A stretch of DNA of 64,000 nt from Planctomycetota bacterium (lineage in GTDB: Bacteria; Planctomycetota; UBA8742; UBA2392): NCBI GenBank assembly GCA_020638675.1, contig JACKID010000001.1, forward strand, positions 2,232,001 to 2,296,000, read 5' to 3'. Made by a program: the position numbers and the translations under genes. Of this stretch, positions 53,406 to 61,998 are shown piece after piece. The notes beneath the pieces are model-generated. The model made no database searches and was not told where the DNA came from. It was given only the letters and a program-made list of their open reading frames with translations. How positions within the stretch are numbered: the first letter of the stretch is position 1; each line of letters begins with the position of its first letter.

Positions 53406-54566
53406 CTAGCGCTCCACGACCGCATTGCCCGGCTCGGGTGCATATTGCTCCGCCACGGGTTGCGGTGCGGGCTTGGCAGGATGCTGAATCGTGATCGGCA
53501 GCAGCGCCAGGGCAACCGCGGCGCACGCCATGCCGGCCTTCCAGAAGCTGCGGGTAACGGCCGACTCGTGCTTGCCACCGAACTGGTAGTGATGGTGCAA
53601 CGGCGAGCAACGGAAGATGCGCTTGCCCCTTGTGGCCTTGAAGTAGGCGACCTGCAGCATCACGGAACCGGCTTCCGCCACGAACACGCCGCCGGCAACC
53701 GCCAGTACCAACTCAAGCCGGGCGAGCGTGGCAATGAAGCCAAGTAGGGCACCCAGGCTCAGGCTGCCGGTGTCACCCATGAACACCTTGGCGGGGTGGC
53801 GGTTCCACCACAGGAAACCCAGCAACGCCCCGGACGCCGCCACGCCCAGGACGGCGCAGGTCCAACCCAGACTCGGGTCGGCACTACCAAACACTGCCAT
53901 CAGGACGGCCGCGCCGCCCAGTGCGTAGAATGCTATCGCGCCCGTGCCGCCGGCGAGGCCATCGAGCCCGTCCGTCAAGTTGTAGGCGTTGCTCGCCCCC
54001 ACCATCACGAATGTGCCAAGCGGAATCATCAGCGCGCCCAGCGGAATGCGGGCAAACGGCAGCACCAGCACCGCGCCTTCGTCGCCGAGCAGGCGATACG
54101 CCGCCGTGCATGCAATGACTGCGATCGCCGTCTGGATCGCAAGCTTCTTCTTGCCAGAGATGCCGTCCTTGCCGCGTTTGGTCAGCTTGCAGTAGTCGTC
54201 CCACAACCCCAGACCGGCGTGCGACAGCACCACGAATGCAGCCGCGCCCAGTGCAGGCCAGACGCGCGCAGCATCGGCCCCGCCCAGCGTGATCACAGCG
54301 CAACCGAGCACGGACGCAACCAGCATCGCGGGCACAAGGAACGCGCCGCCCATCGTCGGCGTGTTCTTCTTGTCGGCGTGCAGCATGTTGAGGTAGTCGC
54401 TGGCCTTGCGCTGCTCGCCGTCATTGAGCTTGCGCCGCACCAGCCACGGGATGACCAGCCGGCCCGCGAACGCGCTCAGCAGCACGCTCGTGAGGAATAT
54501 ACCGAACGCGCCACCAATCAGGATCGCGGCGAAGTTCCAGTTCAGTTCGGGGTTTGCAAGGTCCAT
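53406..54566 (-). CDS. mraY: phospho-N-acetylmuramoyl-pentapeptide-transferase MraY
   Basis: 386 residues, about ten membrane segments. MraY moves phospho-MurNAc-pentapeptide from UDP to undecaprenyl phosphate to make lipid I. Family motifs: K-K-N-T-P-T-M-G-G (66-74), the D-D pair at 123-124 (W-D-D-Y-C-K), N-L-T-D-G-L-D-G-L-A (196-205), V-F-M-G-D-T-G-S-L, and S-P-L-H-H-H-Y-Q near the C-terminus. It is last in the cell-wall operon, one base after murF. The C-terminal 30 residues are a proline-rich tail not found in E. coli MraY. Confidence 0.96.
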   Translation of the reverse strand: MDLANPELNWNFAAILIGGAFGIFLTSVLLSAFAGRLVIPWLVRRKLNDGEQRKASDYLNMLHADKKNTPTMGGAFLVPAMLVASVLGCAVITLGGADAARVWPALGAAAFVVLSHAGLGLWDDYCKLTKRGKDGISGKKKLAIQTAIAVIACTAAYRLLGDEGAVLVLPFARIPLGALMIPLGTFVMVGASNAYNLTDGLDGLAGGTGAIAFYALGGAAVLMAVFGSADPSLGWTCAVLGVAASGALLGFLWWNRHPAKVFMGDTGSLSLGALLGFIATLARLELVLAVAGGVFVAEAGSVMLQVAYFKATRGKRIFRCSPLHHHYQFGGKHESAVTRSFWKAGMACAAVALALLPITIQHPAKPAPQPVAEQYAPEPGNAVVER

Positions 54567-54567
54567 G

Positions 54568-56088
54568 TCAGGCCGCCGCCGGGTTGCGTGTACGAGTCAG
54601 GATGTCGGGCAATGGATCGCCCACCGGGTGCTCACGGCGCGTGGGACGCAGCGGCATCAAAGATTCCGCGTCGTAGCGTTTGCGGAAGGCGTCGACGATG
54701 CGGTTCATCTTCATGCCGTTACTGCCCTTGATCAGCAGCAGGTCGCCGCTGCGGCACTCTTCCAGCAGGTGACCGGCCGCTTCCTCCGAGCTATCGAAGC
54801 TCCAGACGCAACCCTTGCCGTTGGCAAGGAATTGCTCTTGGTAGATCTCGCCCAGGGCCCGCATCTGTTTGCCGACCGTTACCACCAGATCGACCGGCTG
54901 CGTTGTGCCCAGGTAGGCGACTTCGCGGTGAAGACGCTCGGAATCCGGGCCCAGTTCAAGCATGTCCCCCAGCACGGCAATCCGCAGCCCTTCGCAGGGG
55001 AAACGTCCCAGCGTGCGAAGCGCCGCGCAGGTGCTGGCGGGGTTGGCGTTGTAGGAATCGTCCAGCACGCCGATGCCGGCGAAGTCGCGGTACTCAAGGC
55101 GGCGCCCGACGGGCTCGATGCGGCGCAGCGCGATCTGCATCTCGGCGATGGAAACGCCCCCCACCCAGCCGACAGCGATCGCCGCCAGCGCATTCAATGC
55201 GTTGTGTTCGCCGTGCAACGGCAGGCGGAATTCATGGCGTCCGTTGAGCATGAAGTGTGTGCCGAACTTGTTGCTGCGGATGTCGCCGGCACGCAGCTCA
55301 CAGCGCTTGTCCGTACCGTAGCCGACCACGCGGCAGTTTGCGCGCTCGGCCGCGCGCACGCAGCGCGGGTCGTCAAAGTTCACGATGGCGATGCCGTCCG
55401 ACGGCAGGGCCGCCAACAGCTCACCCTTTTCCGCAATGATGCCATCCAGGCTACCGAGCCCGCTCAGGTGGCTCTCGCTGACACTGGTCAGCACACCGCA
55501 GGTCGGGCCGGCGATGCGGGCGAGCTCGGCGATCTCGCCGGGCTCGCTCGTGCCCATCTCGATCACCGCAAATTCGTGGTGATCCGACAGGCGCAGAACC
55601 GTGTGCGGCACGCCGACGCGGTTGTTCTCATTGGCCGTGTTCTGCAGCACGGTGAAGTTGCGCTTCAGGATTGCGCTGGTCATCTCGCGCGTCGTGGTTT
55701 TGCCGTTGCTGCCGGTGATGCCGACCACAACCGCTCGCTGCATGTCGCGATAGCCGCGGGCCAGGCGACCGAGCGCCTTGAGCGAGTCTTTCACGAGGAT
55801 TGTAGGAACGCTGGGGACGAAGCCGGCCGGAACGCGGTGCGTAACGAGACAGCGCGCACCCTTGGCCTGTGCTTGCGCGAGAAACTCGGAGCCATCGAAG
55901 TTGTCGCCCTTCAGCGCGATGAAGACGTCGCCCGCGACGATCTTGCGCGTGTCCGTGCAGACCGCGCCGAACTTCACCGGCAGTGCGCGGGAGCTGTCGT
56001 CGGCCTCGCTGCCGTCCGCGCCGTCAGGCCGGCGAATCCACTCCCCGCCTACGGCCAGGCGTACATCCTGGACGGTCATGTTGTGCAT
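54568..56088 (-). CDS. murF: UDP-MurNAc-tripeptide:D-Ala-D-Ala ligase MurF
   Basis: 506 residues. Mur ligase with G-I-T-G-S-N-G-K-T-T-T (123-133), N-N-R-V-G-V-P, M-G-T-S-E-P-G-E-I, H-N-A-L-N-A-L-A-A and D-D-S-Y-N-A-N-P-A-S. The D-S-Y-N-A-N-P motif identifies MurF among Mur ligases. Slightly longer than E. coli MurF because of an acidic insert at about 22-33 and a C-terminal extension. Lies 14 bases after murE and one base before mraY. Confidence 0.96.
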   Translation of the reverse strand: MHNMTVQDVRLAVGGEWIRRPDGADGSEADDSSRALPVKFGAVCTDTRKIVAGDVFIALKGDNFDGSEFLAQAQAKGARCLVTHRVPAGFVPSVPTILVKDSLKALGRLARGYRDMQRAVVVGITGSNGKTTTREMTSAILKRNFTVLQNTANENNRVGVPHTVLRLSDHHEFAVIEMGTSEPGEIAELARIAGPTCGVLTSVSESHLSGLGSLDGIIAEKGELLAALPSDGIAIVNFDDPRCVRAAERANCRVVGYGTDKRCELRAGDIRSNKFGTHFMLNGRHEFRLPLHGEHNALNALAAIAVGWVGGVSIAEMQIALRRIEPVGRRLEYRDFAGIGVLDDSYNANPASTCAALRTLGRFPCEGLRIAVLGDMLELGPDSERLHREVAYLGTTQPVDLVVTVGKQMRALGEIYQEQFLANGKGCVWSFDSSEEAAGHLLEECRSGDLLLIKGSNGMKMNRIVDAFRKRYDAESLMPLRPTRREHPVGDPLPDILTRTRNPAAA

Positions 56089-56102
56089 GGTGAAACCCCG
56101 AC

Positions 56103-57620
56103 TCAGTTGACGGCGAGTGCGCGGCGGCCGCTGCCGGCCACGCCCCAGAAATGCTCGAGGGCACTTCGGGCTTCTTCTCTGTCGTCAAAATGAACCGTGC
56201 GGTCTGAGAAAATCTGGTAGTCCTCGTGCCCCTTGCCGACGATCACGATGACGTCCTCCGGCGACGCCTCGGCGATGGCCTTCTGGATCGCCTCGCGCCG
56301 GTCGACGTAGACCTCGGCGGGCTTCTTCTGCGGGGGGAAGCCGGCGAGAATTTCCTCGATGATGGCGCCCGGGTCTTCGCTGCGCGGATTGTCGCTGGTG
56401 ACGATCGGGCGGTCGGCAAGCTCGGCGCCGATCGCGCCCATCTGCGGTCGCTTGGTGCGGTCGCGATCGCCGCCGCAGCCGAAGATGCAGGTCAGCTTGC
56501 GGCCTTCGCACACCTGCCGAAGTGTTGTCAGAACATTCTGCATGGCGTCGGGTGTGTGGGCGTAGTCCACGAACACCGACGGTGCCGGCTTGTCGAAGCG
56601 GACGCGCTCGAGGCGTCCCGGCGCGCCCTTGAAGTCCATCACGGCCGCGCGGATCTTCGGCAGCGGCAGGTCCAGCGCCAGCGCCATGGTGATTGCGCCG
56701 GAAAGATTCTGCACGTTGTAGCGCCCGGTCATGGGGCTGTGGAACATCGAGCCGCGGCTGAGCCAGCGCATACCGAAGCTCATGCCCTGCACGCCAAGGT
56801 TGATCTGCTCGACGTCAACGTCGGCCTCGGCATGTTCGCCCACGCCGAAACAGACGCTGCGCGCACGTGACGCCATGCGGGCGCCGTACGCATCGTCCAG
56901 GTTGACGACCGCGACGCTGCGCACCGGGTGCAGCATCTCAAACAGGCGCGCCTTTGCGTTGAAGTACCGCTCGAAGTCGCCGTGGTAGTCGAGGTGGTCG
57001 CGCGTCAGGTTGGTGAAGATCGCGCCGTTGAATTCTACGCCGGTCACGCGGTGCTGATCCAGCGCGTGGCTGCTGACCTCCATAACGCAGGCTTCCTGCC
57101 CCAGCGCCCGCATCTCGGCCAGCATCTTCTGCACGCTCAGGCTGCTCGCGGTCGTGAGCTTGGCCGTGCGTCGCTCGCTCCCGACGATGTTCCAGACCGT
57201 TCCCATAAGACCGCAGCGAATGCCGCAACGCTCAAAGATCTCGCGCATCATGAATGCGCTGGTGGTCTTGCCGTTGGTCCCGGTGATGCCGACCACCTTC
57301 ATGTGCCGCGACGGGTGGCCGTACATCATGCTGGCCAGGTAGCCGAGAGTGCGGCGCGGATCGTCCGTGACGATCTGCGGCACCAGTTTGAATTCCTTCA
57401 GCGGACGCCCGACCAGCAACGCACCCGCGCCACGGTTCAGCGCGTCGCGAACGAATCCCGTACCGTCGTGCTTGCTGCCCGGCAGGGCCGCGAACAGGTT
57501 CCCCGGCATGACTTCCCGGCTGTCGTCCACGACACCGGTGATCCGCAGGCGCTGGTCGTGCAGCACCCAGATTTTCGGGTCGAGCTTCTTGAGGTCACGT
57601 GCAAGCGACTGAAAGCGCAT
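56103..57620 (-). CDS. murE: UDP-MurNAc-tripeptide ligase MurE, meso-DAP type
   Basis: 505 residues. G-I-T-G-T-N-G-K-T-T (111-120) binds ATP, K223 in N-A-K-A-R is the likely carbamylated lysine, and T-S-D-N-P-R-S-E-D-P places D-N-P-R at 410-413, the motif of enzymes that add meso-diaminopimelate rather than lysine. D-Y-A-H-T-P-D-A-M is also present. It sits one base after ftsI. Confidence 0.96.
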   Translation of the reverse strand: MRFQSLARDLKKLDPKIWVLHDQRLRITGVVDDSREVMPGNLFAALPGSKHDGTGFVRDALNRGAGALLVGRPLKEFKLVPQIVTDDPRRTLGYLASMMYGHPSRHMKVVGITGTNGKTTSAFMMREIFERCGIRCGLMGTVWNIVGSERRTAKLTTASSLSVQKMLAEMRALGQEACVMEVSSHALDQHRVTGVEFNGAIFTNLTRDHLDYHGDFERYFNAKARLFEMLHPVRSVAVVNLDDAYGARMASRARSVCFGVGEHAEADVDVEQINLGVQGMSFGMRWLSRGSMFHSPMTGRYNVQNLSGAITMALALDLPLPKIRAAVMDFKGAPGRLERVRFDKPAPSVFVDYAHTPDAMQNVLTTLRQVCEGRKLTCIFGCGGDRDRTKRPQMGAIGAELADRPIVTSDNPRSEDPGAIIEEILAGFPPQKKPAEVYVDRREAIQKAIAEASPEDVIVIVGKGHEDYQIFSDRTVHFDDREEARSALEHFWGVAGSGRRALAVN

Positions 57621-57621
57621 C

Positions 57622-59478
57622 TTAGTCCTTACTGGCGGTTTCTTCGGGCATGTCTTCCGGCACGCCCAGCTGCTTGAGGGATCGCAGAACTATTCGCGAC
57701 ATGGTGGGTGCGGCGACCGTGCCGCCGTAATGGCGGATCGGCCAGCCGTACTTGTTGAGAACCTTGCCGTGGGCTTCGTTCACCACGACAATCACGCTGA
57801 TGACCGGGTTGTCCGCGGGCGCATAGCCGACGAAGCTGCAGACCTTGTCTTCGCTGTACTGGCCGTTCTTGACCTTCATGGCCGTGCCGGTCTTGCCGGC
57901 GATGCGGTACTGCTTCAGTTGCGCGCCGGTTGCCGTGCCGTCCTCGACGACACCCTTGAGCGTCTCGTTCATCATCTTGCGGGTGACTTCTTCGGACAGC
58001 CCGCTCTCGACGAGGATCTCCGGCTTGCCCTCATGCAGCACCTTGCCGTCCGGCCCGACGACGCGCCCGATCACCCACGGCTTGTAGACGTGACCGCCGT
58101 TTGCGATGGCGTTGAAGCAGTTCAACATCTGCATCGGCGTGACCTGCACTTCGTAGCCGATGCTCACGCTCGGGATCGAGCTGGGTACGGTCCACTTGTC
58201 GAGCGGGCGCACAACGCCGGCGCTCTCGCCGAAACGGGGGCCGCCGAGATCGAAGCCGGTGCGACGTCCGAAGCCGCACTTGGTGATGGAGTCATAGAGC
58301 TCATCGCAGCCGAGCAGCAGCCCGATGCGGGTCATGACGGTGTTACTGCTGCTGACCAGAGCGCGGTTGACGGTCACGCAGCTTCGCCCGTTCCACTGCA
58401 CCCAGTACTCGTTGGGTATCTCGTGCCCGTGGTCGGTGATCTGTTTCTTGCGCCCGGGGATCGAAAGTTCCGGCGTGTATTCGACCAGGCTGGTCGGCGT
58501 CAGCAGCCCGCGCTGATAGGCGCTGCACACGATCAGCGGCTTGAACATTGAGCCGGGCTCAAACGGGTCGGTGATCGCAATGTTCTTGCGCGCCGCCGCG
58601 TCACTGCCGGGAGAGTTCGGGTTGAAGCTGGGGTAGTTGGCCAGCCCGAGAATCGCGCCGGTGTTGGTTTCCATCACGATGACGGACACCGTCTCCGGCT
58701 CCCACATATCCACCAGCGAGTGCAACTCATCTTCGACGATCGCCTGAATGCCTGAATTGATCGTGAGGTAGACCGATGCTCCGTCCTGCGCGGCTTCGAT
58801 GCGGTCGTCGATATTCTCGATCGGGTGTCCCAGCGCGTCGACTGCGATCACGCGCTTGCCTGGCTTGGCCGCGAGATAGCTTTCCAGCGCGCGCTCCACG
58901 CCTTCCTGCCCGTACATGTCGCGCCCGACGAAGCCGACGATGTGCGAGGCAAAGTTGCCCAGCGGATACTCGCGCGTCTCGATGGCGCGCAGCTCGATGC
59001 CCGGCAGGTTGCCCAGCCGCAGCTCGGCGTCGATCTTGGCCGTCGCATCGATCGCGACTTCGCGCTCAATGCAGTAGTAGTATTTGTCGCGACGCTCATA
59101 GAGCTGGTTCTCGACGTTGCGTGCATAGTCGCCGTCTTGTCCGAGCAGCGACGCAAGGCGCGTGGCCACCTCGGCACGCTGGTCGCCGGGCACGGCCCGG
59201 GGATTCGCCACCAGGGATGCACCCGAAAAAGTCGTCTGCCCGAGGCAAACCTTGTCTTCGCTGAAGATGCTGCCGCGAGTGCCGGGCAACGTCAGCGTGC
59301 GAGTGGAGTTCGCATGGCGCTGGGCGAGGTAGTCGTCGTGGTGCCAGACCTGCAGGCTGAACAGACGCCCGCTGAGACCGAACAGCACCACAATCACGCC
59401 CCCAAGCACAATACGCGCGGAGCGCCGCGGAGAGACTCCGCCGCCTGTTTCACGCAGCATCCAGAAGAGAAGCTTCAT
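57622..59478 (-). CDS. ftsI: division-type penicillin-binding protein FtsI (PBP3-like)
   Basis: 618 residues. One N-terminal membrane segment (about 22-45), a PBP dimerisation domain with T-L-P-G-T-R-G-S-I, and a transpeptidase with S310-M-F-K313, S377-S-N379 and K529-T-G531. D-T-D-like conserved glycine segments are normal. No PASTA domain. It crosslinks septal peptidoglycan in the envelope. Its ATG overlaps the ftsL stop by four bases (59475-59478). Confidence 0.94.
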   Translation of the reverse strand: MKLLFWMLRETGGGVSPRRSARIVLGGVIVVLFGLSGRLFSLQVWHHDDYLAQRHANSTRTLTLPGTRGSIFSEDKVCLGQTTFSGASLVANPRAVPGDQRAEVATRLASLLGQDGDYARNVENQLYERRDKYYYCIEREVAIDATAKIDAELRLGNLPGIELRAIETREYPLGNFASHIVGFVGRDMYGQEGVERALESYLAAKPGKRVIAVDALGHPIENIDDRIEAAQDGASVYLTINSGIQAIVEDELHSLVDMWEPETVSVIVMETNTGAILGLANYPSFNPNSPGSDAAARKNIAITDPFEPGSMFKPLIVCSAYQRGLLTPTSLVEYTPELSIPGRKKQITDHGHEIPNEYWVQWNGRSCVTVNRALVSSSNTVMTRIGLLLGCDELYDSITKCGFGRRTGFDLGGPRFGESAGVVRPLDKWTVPSSIPSVSIGYEVQVTPMQMLNCFNAIANGGHVYKPWVIGRVVGPDGKVLHEGKPEILVESGLSEEVTRKMMNETLKGVVEDGTATGAQLKQYRIAGKTGTAMKVKNGQYSEDKVCSFVGYAPADNPVISVIVVVNEAHGKVLNKYGWPIRHYGGTVAAPTMSRIVLRSLKQLGVPEDMPEETASKD

Positions 59479-59780
59479 TCCTTCTTCTCCTTCTTCTCTT
59501 CTTCCTTTTCCTTCTTCTTGCCGGGCAGCGGCTTGATCTCGCCCTCAGGCGGCAGCAGCGGCAGACCGGCCTCGCGGGATTCGCGAATCATGCGGGCGGG
59601 GTCGCGCTTCTTGGCTACCTCGGCGCTGAGCACGCGATTGCGCTCGTTCAGCTCACGCAGCTCGCGATCCAGTTGCGCGGCCTCAAACCCGACGCTGCGG
59701 ATGTTGAGCCGCTGGCCGACGATCACGGCCGCGAGCGAGACGCAGAAGATAAGGAAGATGATGCCTGTCTTGACGTTCAT
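59475..59780 (-). CDS. ftsL: FtsL-like division protein
   Basis: 101 residues. A short cytoplasmic start, one membrane segment at about 5-22, then a coiled coil with leucine heptads (A-Q-L-D-R-E-L-R-E-L-N-E-R-N-R-V-L). The topology and position between rsmH and ftsI define it as FtsL. The last 15 residues are only lysine and glutamate (G-K-K-K-E-K-E-E-E), which is unusual. It overlaps both neighbours by four bases. Confidence 0.82.
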   Translation of the reverse strand: MNVKTGIIFLIFCVSLAAVIVGQRLNIRSVGFEAAQLDRELRELNERNRVLSAEVAKKRDPARMIRESREAGLPLLPPEGEIKPLPGKKKEKEEEKKEKKE

Positions 59781-60718
59781 GGATTCCGCCGGTGCTTCTT
59801 GCTGCGATACCTGTCGTCGCCCAGCTCCTGCTCGGGCTCGCCCCAGGCGAAGCGCCGCAGCTTGGCGCTGCGTGCACGGGGGTTGGCCGTGCGCTCCGAT
59901 TCATCGGCGGTTATGTGCTCAGGCTTGAGGATTCTCCCCAACCCCTGTTTCTGCCAGTCACGAAAGGTCTGCTTGACGATCCGGTCTTCCAGAGAATGGA
60001 AGCTGATCACGCAGATCACTGCGCGTTCGGCCATGCCGTCCGGCACGGCGGCGAGCGCCCGCTCAAGCTCGCCGAGCTCGTCGTTTACGTAGATGCGCAG
60101 GGCCTGGAATGTGCGGGTGGCGGGATCGATGCGGTGCTTACCCTTGGGATAAGCGCGCCGGCAGAGTTCGGCGAGGTCCGCGGTTGTGCTCAACCGGCCC
60201 TCGTCAATCGCGAGTTTGGCCTGGCGCGCGATGCGGCGCGATAGACGCTCCTCACCGTACCGCCAGATCACACTCGCGATTTCATCTTCCGGCGCGCTTT
60301 CCAGGAACTCCAGCGCGGATGGACCCCCGCCAGGGTCCATTCGCATGTCCAAGGGTCCAGCATGTCTGAAGCTGAAACCGCGCTCAGGTTCATCGAACTG
60401 CGGACTGCTGACGCCTACGTCTAGTAGCAGACCGTCTGCGTGCTCCACACCCACGGCGCGGAGCTGTTCAGGCCACTCGCCGAACCGACCGTGCCGGACA
60501 ACCGCACGTCCTCCGAATCTTCCAAGACGCTGAGTTGCATGTGCCACCGCAGCGGGGTCGCGATCGATAGCGACAACCCGGATGCCCGGATACCTCTCGA
60601 GCAACTCGGCACTGTGTCCACCGAGCCCGCAGGTACCGTCCACGACAGTCGCGCCATCTCCGAGTCCGGCAAAGGCTTCGGCAACCGCTGTGACAAGGAC
60701 GGGTAGGTGTTCGGCCAC
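59777..60718 (-). CDS. rsmH: 16S rRNA (cytosine-1402-N4) methyltransferase RsmH
   Basis: 313 residues from a GTG start. H-L-P-V-L opens the protein, V-D-G-T-C-G-L-G-G-H-S (26-36) binds SAM, and L-L-D-V-G-V-S-S-P-Q-F-D follows. The F-H-S-L-E-D-R-I-V-K segment near the C-terminus is conserved. Also known as mraW. Seven bases after the small orphan gene. Confidence 0.95.
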   Translation of the reverse strand: MAEHLPVLVTAVAEAFAGLGDGATVVDGTCGLGGHSAELLERYPGIRVVAIDRDPAAVAHATQRLGRFGGRAVVRHGRFGEWPEQLRAVGVEHADGLLLDVGVSSPQFDEPERGFSFRHAGPLDMRMDPGGGPSALEFLESAPEDEIASVIWRYGEERLSRRIARQAKLAIDEGRLSTTADLAELCRRAYPKGKHRIDPATRTFQALRIYVNDELGELERALAAVPDGMAERAVICVISFHSLEDRIVKQTFRDWQKQGLGRILKPEHITADESERTANPRARSAKLRRFAWGEPEQELGDDRYRSKKHRRNP

Positions 60719-60725
60719 GGGCTGC

Positions 60726-60980
60726 TCACGCTACCTCCGCCAGCCGCGCACTTTCCTGCTTCTCGGCCGTGTTGATCATGCGCATGACGTAGGGGCTGAA
60801 CTCGATGCCCGGGCTCAGCTCCTGCACGCGAGACAGCAGCTTCTTTACGCGCTGGATCTCCGGCAGGCGGTCGCTGACCTTCTTCTCGAAGTCGTCAGCC
60901 TTGCCCTGATCGAGCAGTTCGGCAACGGCGCGAAGCCCGTGCGGATCGTCTTCCTGGCGCGTGTTCGGAATGATGTGCAT
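60726..60980 (-). CDS. small orphan protein inside the dcw cluster
   Basis: 84 residues with GGGGGAG six bases before the ATG. Soluble and helical (D-D-F-E-K-K-V-S-D-R-L-P-E-I-Q-R-V-K-K-L-L). I know no standard gene at this place; rsmH normally follows mraZ directly. It sits between a 227-base hairpin-rich gap and rsmH, so it should be co-expressed with division genes. The good ribosome site and tight spacing to rsmH support a real gene. Confidence 0.65.
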   Translation of the reverse strand: MHIIPNTRQEDDPHGLRAVAELLDQGKADDFEKKVSDRLPEIQRVKKLLSRVQELSPGIEFSPYVMRMINTAEKQESARLAEVA

Positions 60981-61093
60981 GTTTGCTCCCCCCTAGGGAT
61001 TTCGGTACAGGCAAGGCGCGACCGGTGACGTGTGCACCACGCCGTCCTTGCCGGAGTTCGGTTCCGCCGCAGCTGCGGCAATTCGGTTGAGGT

Positions 61094-61199
61094 GACACCC
61101 TTGCGCCGGGTGTCGGGCGACCGGCTGTGACGCGGCCGGTAAGCGCCATGGTTTAGGCCATGGGGCGCAGACTTCGCGCCGGGTTGGGGGCTTGCCCCC
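61094..61199. promoter_or_regulatory. cluster of stem-loops between mraZ and the rest of the dcw operon
   Basis: Four hairpins in about 105 bases: GACACCC/GGGTGTC (61094-61100, 61108-61114), ACCGGC/GGCCGGT (about 61120-61140), GCGCCATGG/CCATGGGGCGC (61143-61151, 61158-61168, two-base bulge) and GGGGG-CTTG-CCCCC (about 61186-61199). No gene is supported in 60981-61207. It could act as an attenuator, processing site or mRNA stabiliser. Confidence 0.6.
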
Positions 61200-61207
61200 G
61201 CAACACG

Positions 61208-61693
61208 CTAGCCCTGCTCAGGTAGCGTGCTGTTGTAGATGCCTGATACCGCGCCCGGGTCCAGCTTTTCGATGTTCACGGGCACATTTGCCTTCTCGGC
61301 CTCGGTCGGATCGTAGAGCTGCATGTGATCGCCGTTGCCGCTGACCACCACCTCGGACGTCAGATTCGCGTACGCGACGTGGCTCTTTGGAAGCAGGACT
61401 CGGCCCTGTTTGTCGACCTCTACCTGCTCCACCATGGCAAGGAACTGCTGCCTCTGACGCTGCACGTCGCTGGGCAAACCAGCGTCGCCACTCAGCGCCT
61501 CGATGCGGCGTTCCCCGCTTTCCTGGTCAAAGATGTCAAGGTGTCGAAAATCCGCCCCGAGCATGACGTACAGCAGAACCTTGCCATCACTGGATGCCGG
61601 CAAGCGGGAGCGGAACTTGGCCGGGATTGTGATGCGGTTCTTCGAATCCATCGAAGTGGTGGCGAGTCCGAAATACTTGGGTGCACCCGCCAT
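61208..61693 (-). CDS. mraZ: MraZ transcriptional regulator
   Basis: 161 residues with GGAGGGG upstream of the ATG. Two AbrB-like halves: M-D-S-K-N-R-I-T-I-P-A-K-F-R at 15-28 and V-E-V-D-K-Q-G-R-V-L-L-P-K near 92, the MraZ signature D-x-x-G/N-R. MraZ in other bacteria binds direct repeats of TGGGN upstream of its own operon and represses it. The C-terminal 20 residues are extra compared with E. coli. First gene of the division and cell-wall operon. Confidence 0.95.
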   Translation of the reverse strand: MAGAPKYFGLATTSMDSKNRITIPAKFRSRLPASSDGKVLLYVMLGADFRHLDIFDQESGERRIEALSGDAGLPSDVQRQRQQFLAMVEQVEVDKQGRVLLPKSHVAYANLTSEVVVSGNGDHMQLYDPTEAEKANVPVNIEKLDPGAVSGIYNSTLPEQG

Positions 61694-61712
61694 TTCCCCT
61701 CCGACACAAGGG

Positions 61713-61741
61713 AAGATAACCCACTTCCACCCACTTGTCCA
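61713..61741 (-). promoter_or_regulatory. mraZ promoter with two MraZ-type TGGGT boxes
   Basis: On the minus strand: TGGACA (-35, 61736-61741), a 17-base spacer and TATCTT (-10, 61713-61718). The spacer contains TGGGT twice, at 61729-61733 and 61719-61723, ten bases apart (TGGGT-GGAAG-TGGGT). This matches the described E. coli MraZ target of TGGGN repeats with 5-base gaps. The rest of the 61742-61998 interval is AT-rich near 61755-61800 and holds no gene; further TGGGT-like boxes lie close to pyrF. Confidence 0.7.
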
Positions 61742-61998
61742 ACACAGAAGGTGGATTTTTCCTAAATCTTTTATTCAAAGGGTTTATGATGCATCACCCC
61801 AAAGGGGCTGGTATTTCAGTTGCATATTACCCTATATGTGGTGGTCATTTGTCCGAATAACCATCCGAATAGAGTGCCTGAGCTCACCTTATCGGACGGA
61901 CTTGGGGCGAAATCGACTCCAATTTGCCACTCTCACCCACCGGCGGGCAGAGAATCCACCCCCTTCCACCCACCGGGCTGCATCGCACAATCAAAATC

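Noticed and set aside
60895..61149. 84-residue open frame on the minus strand in the mraZ-rsmH gap
   Set aside because: It is out of frame with the better supported small gene at 60726-60980, lacks a good start site and runs through hairpins.
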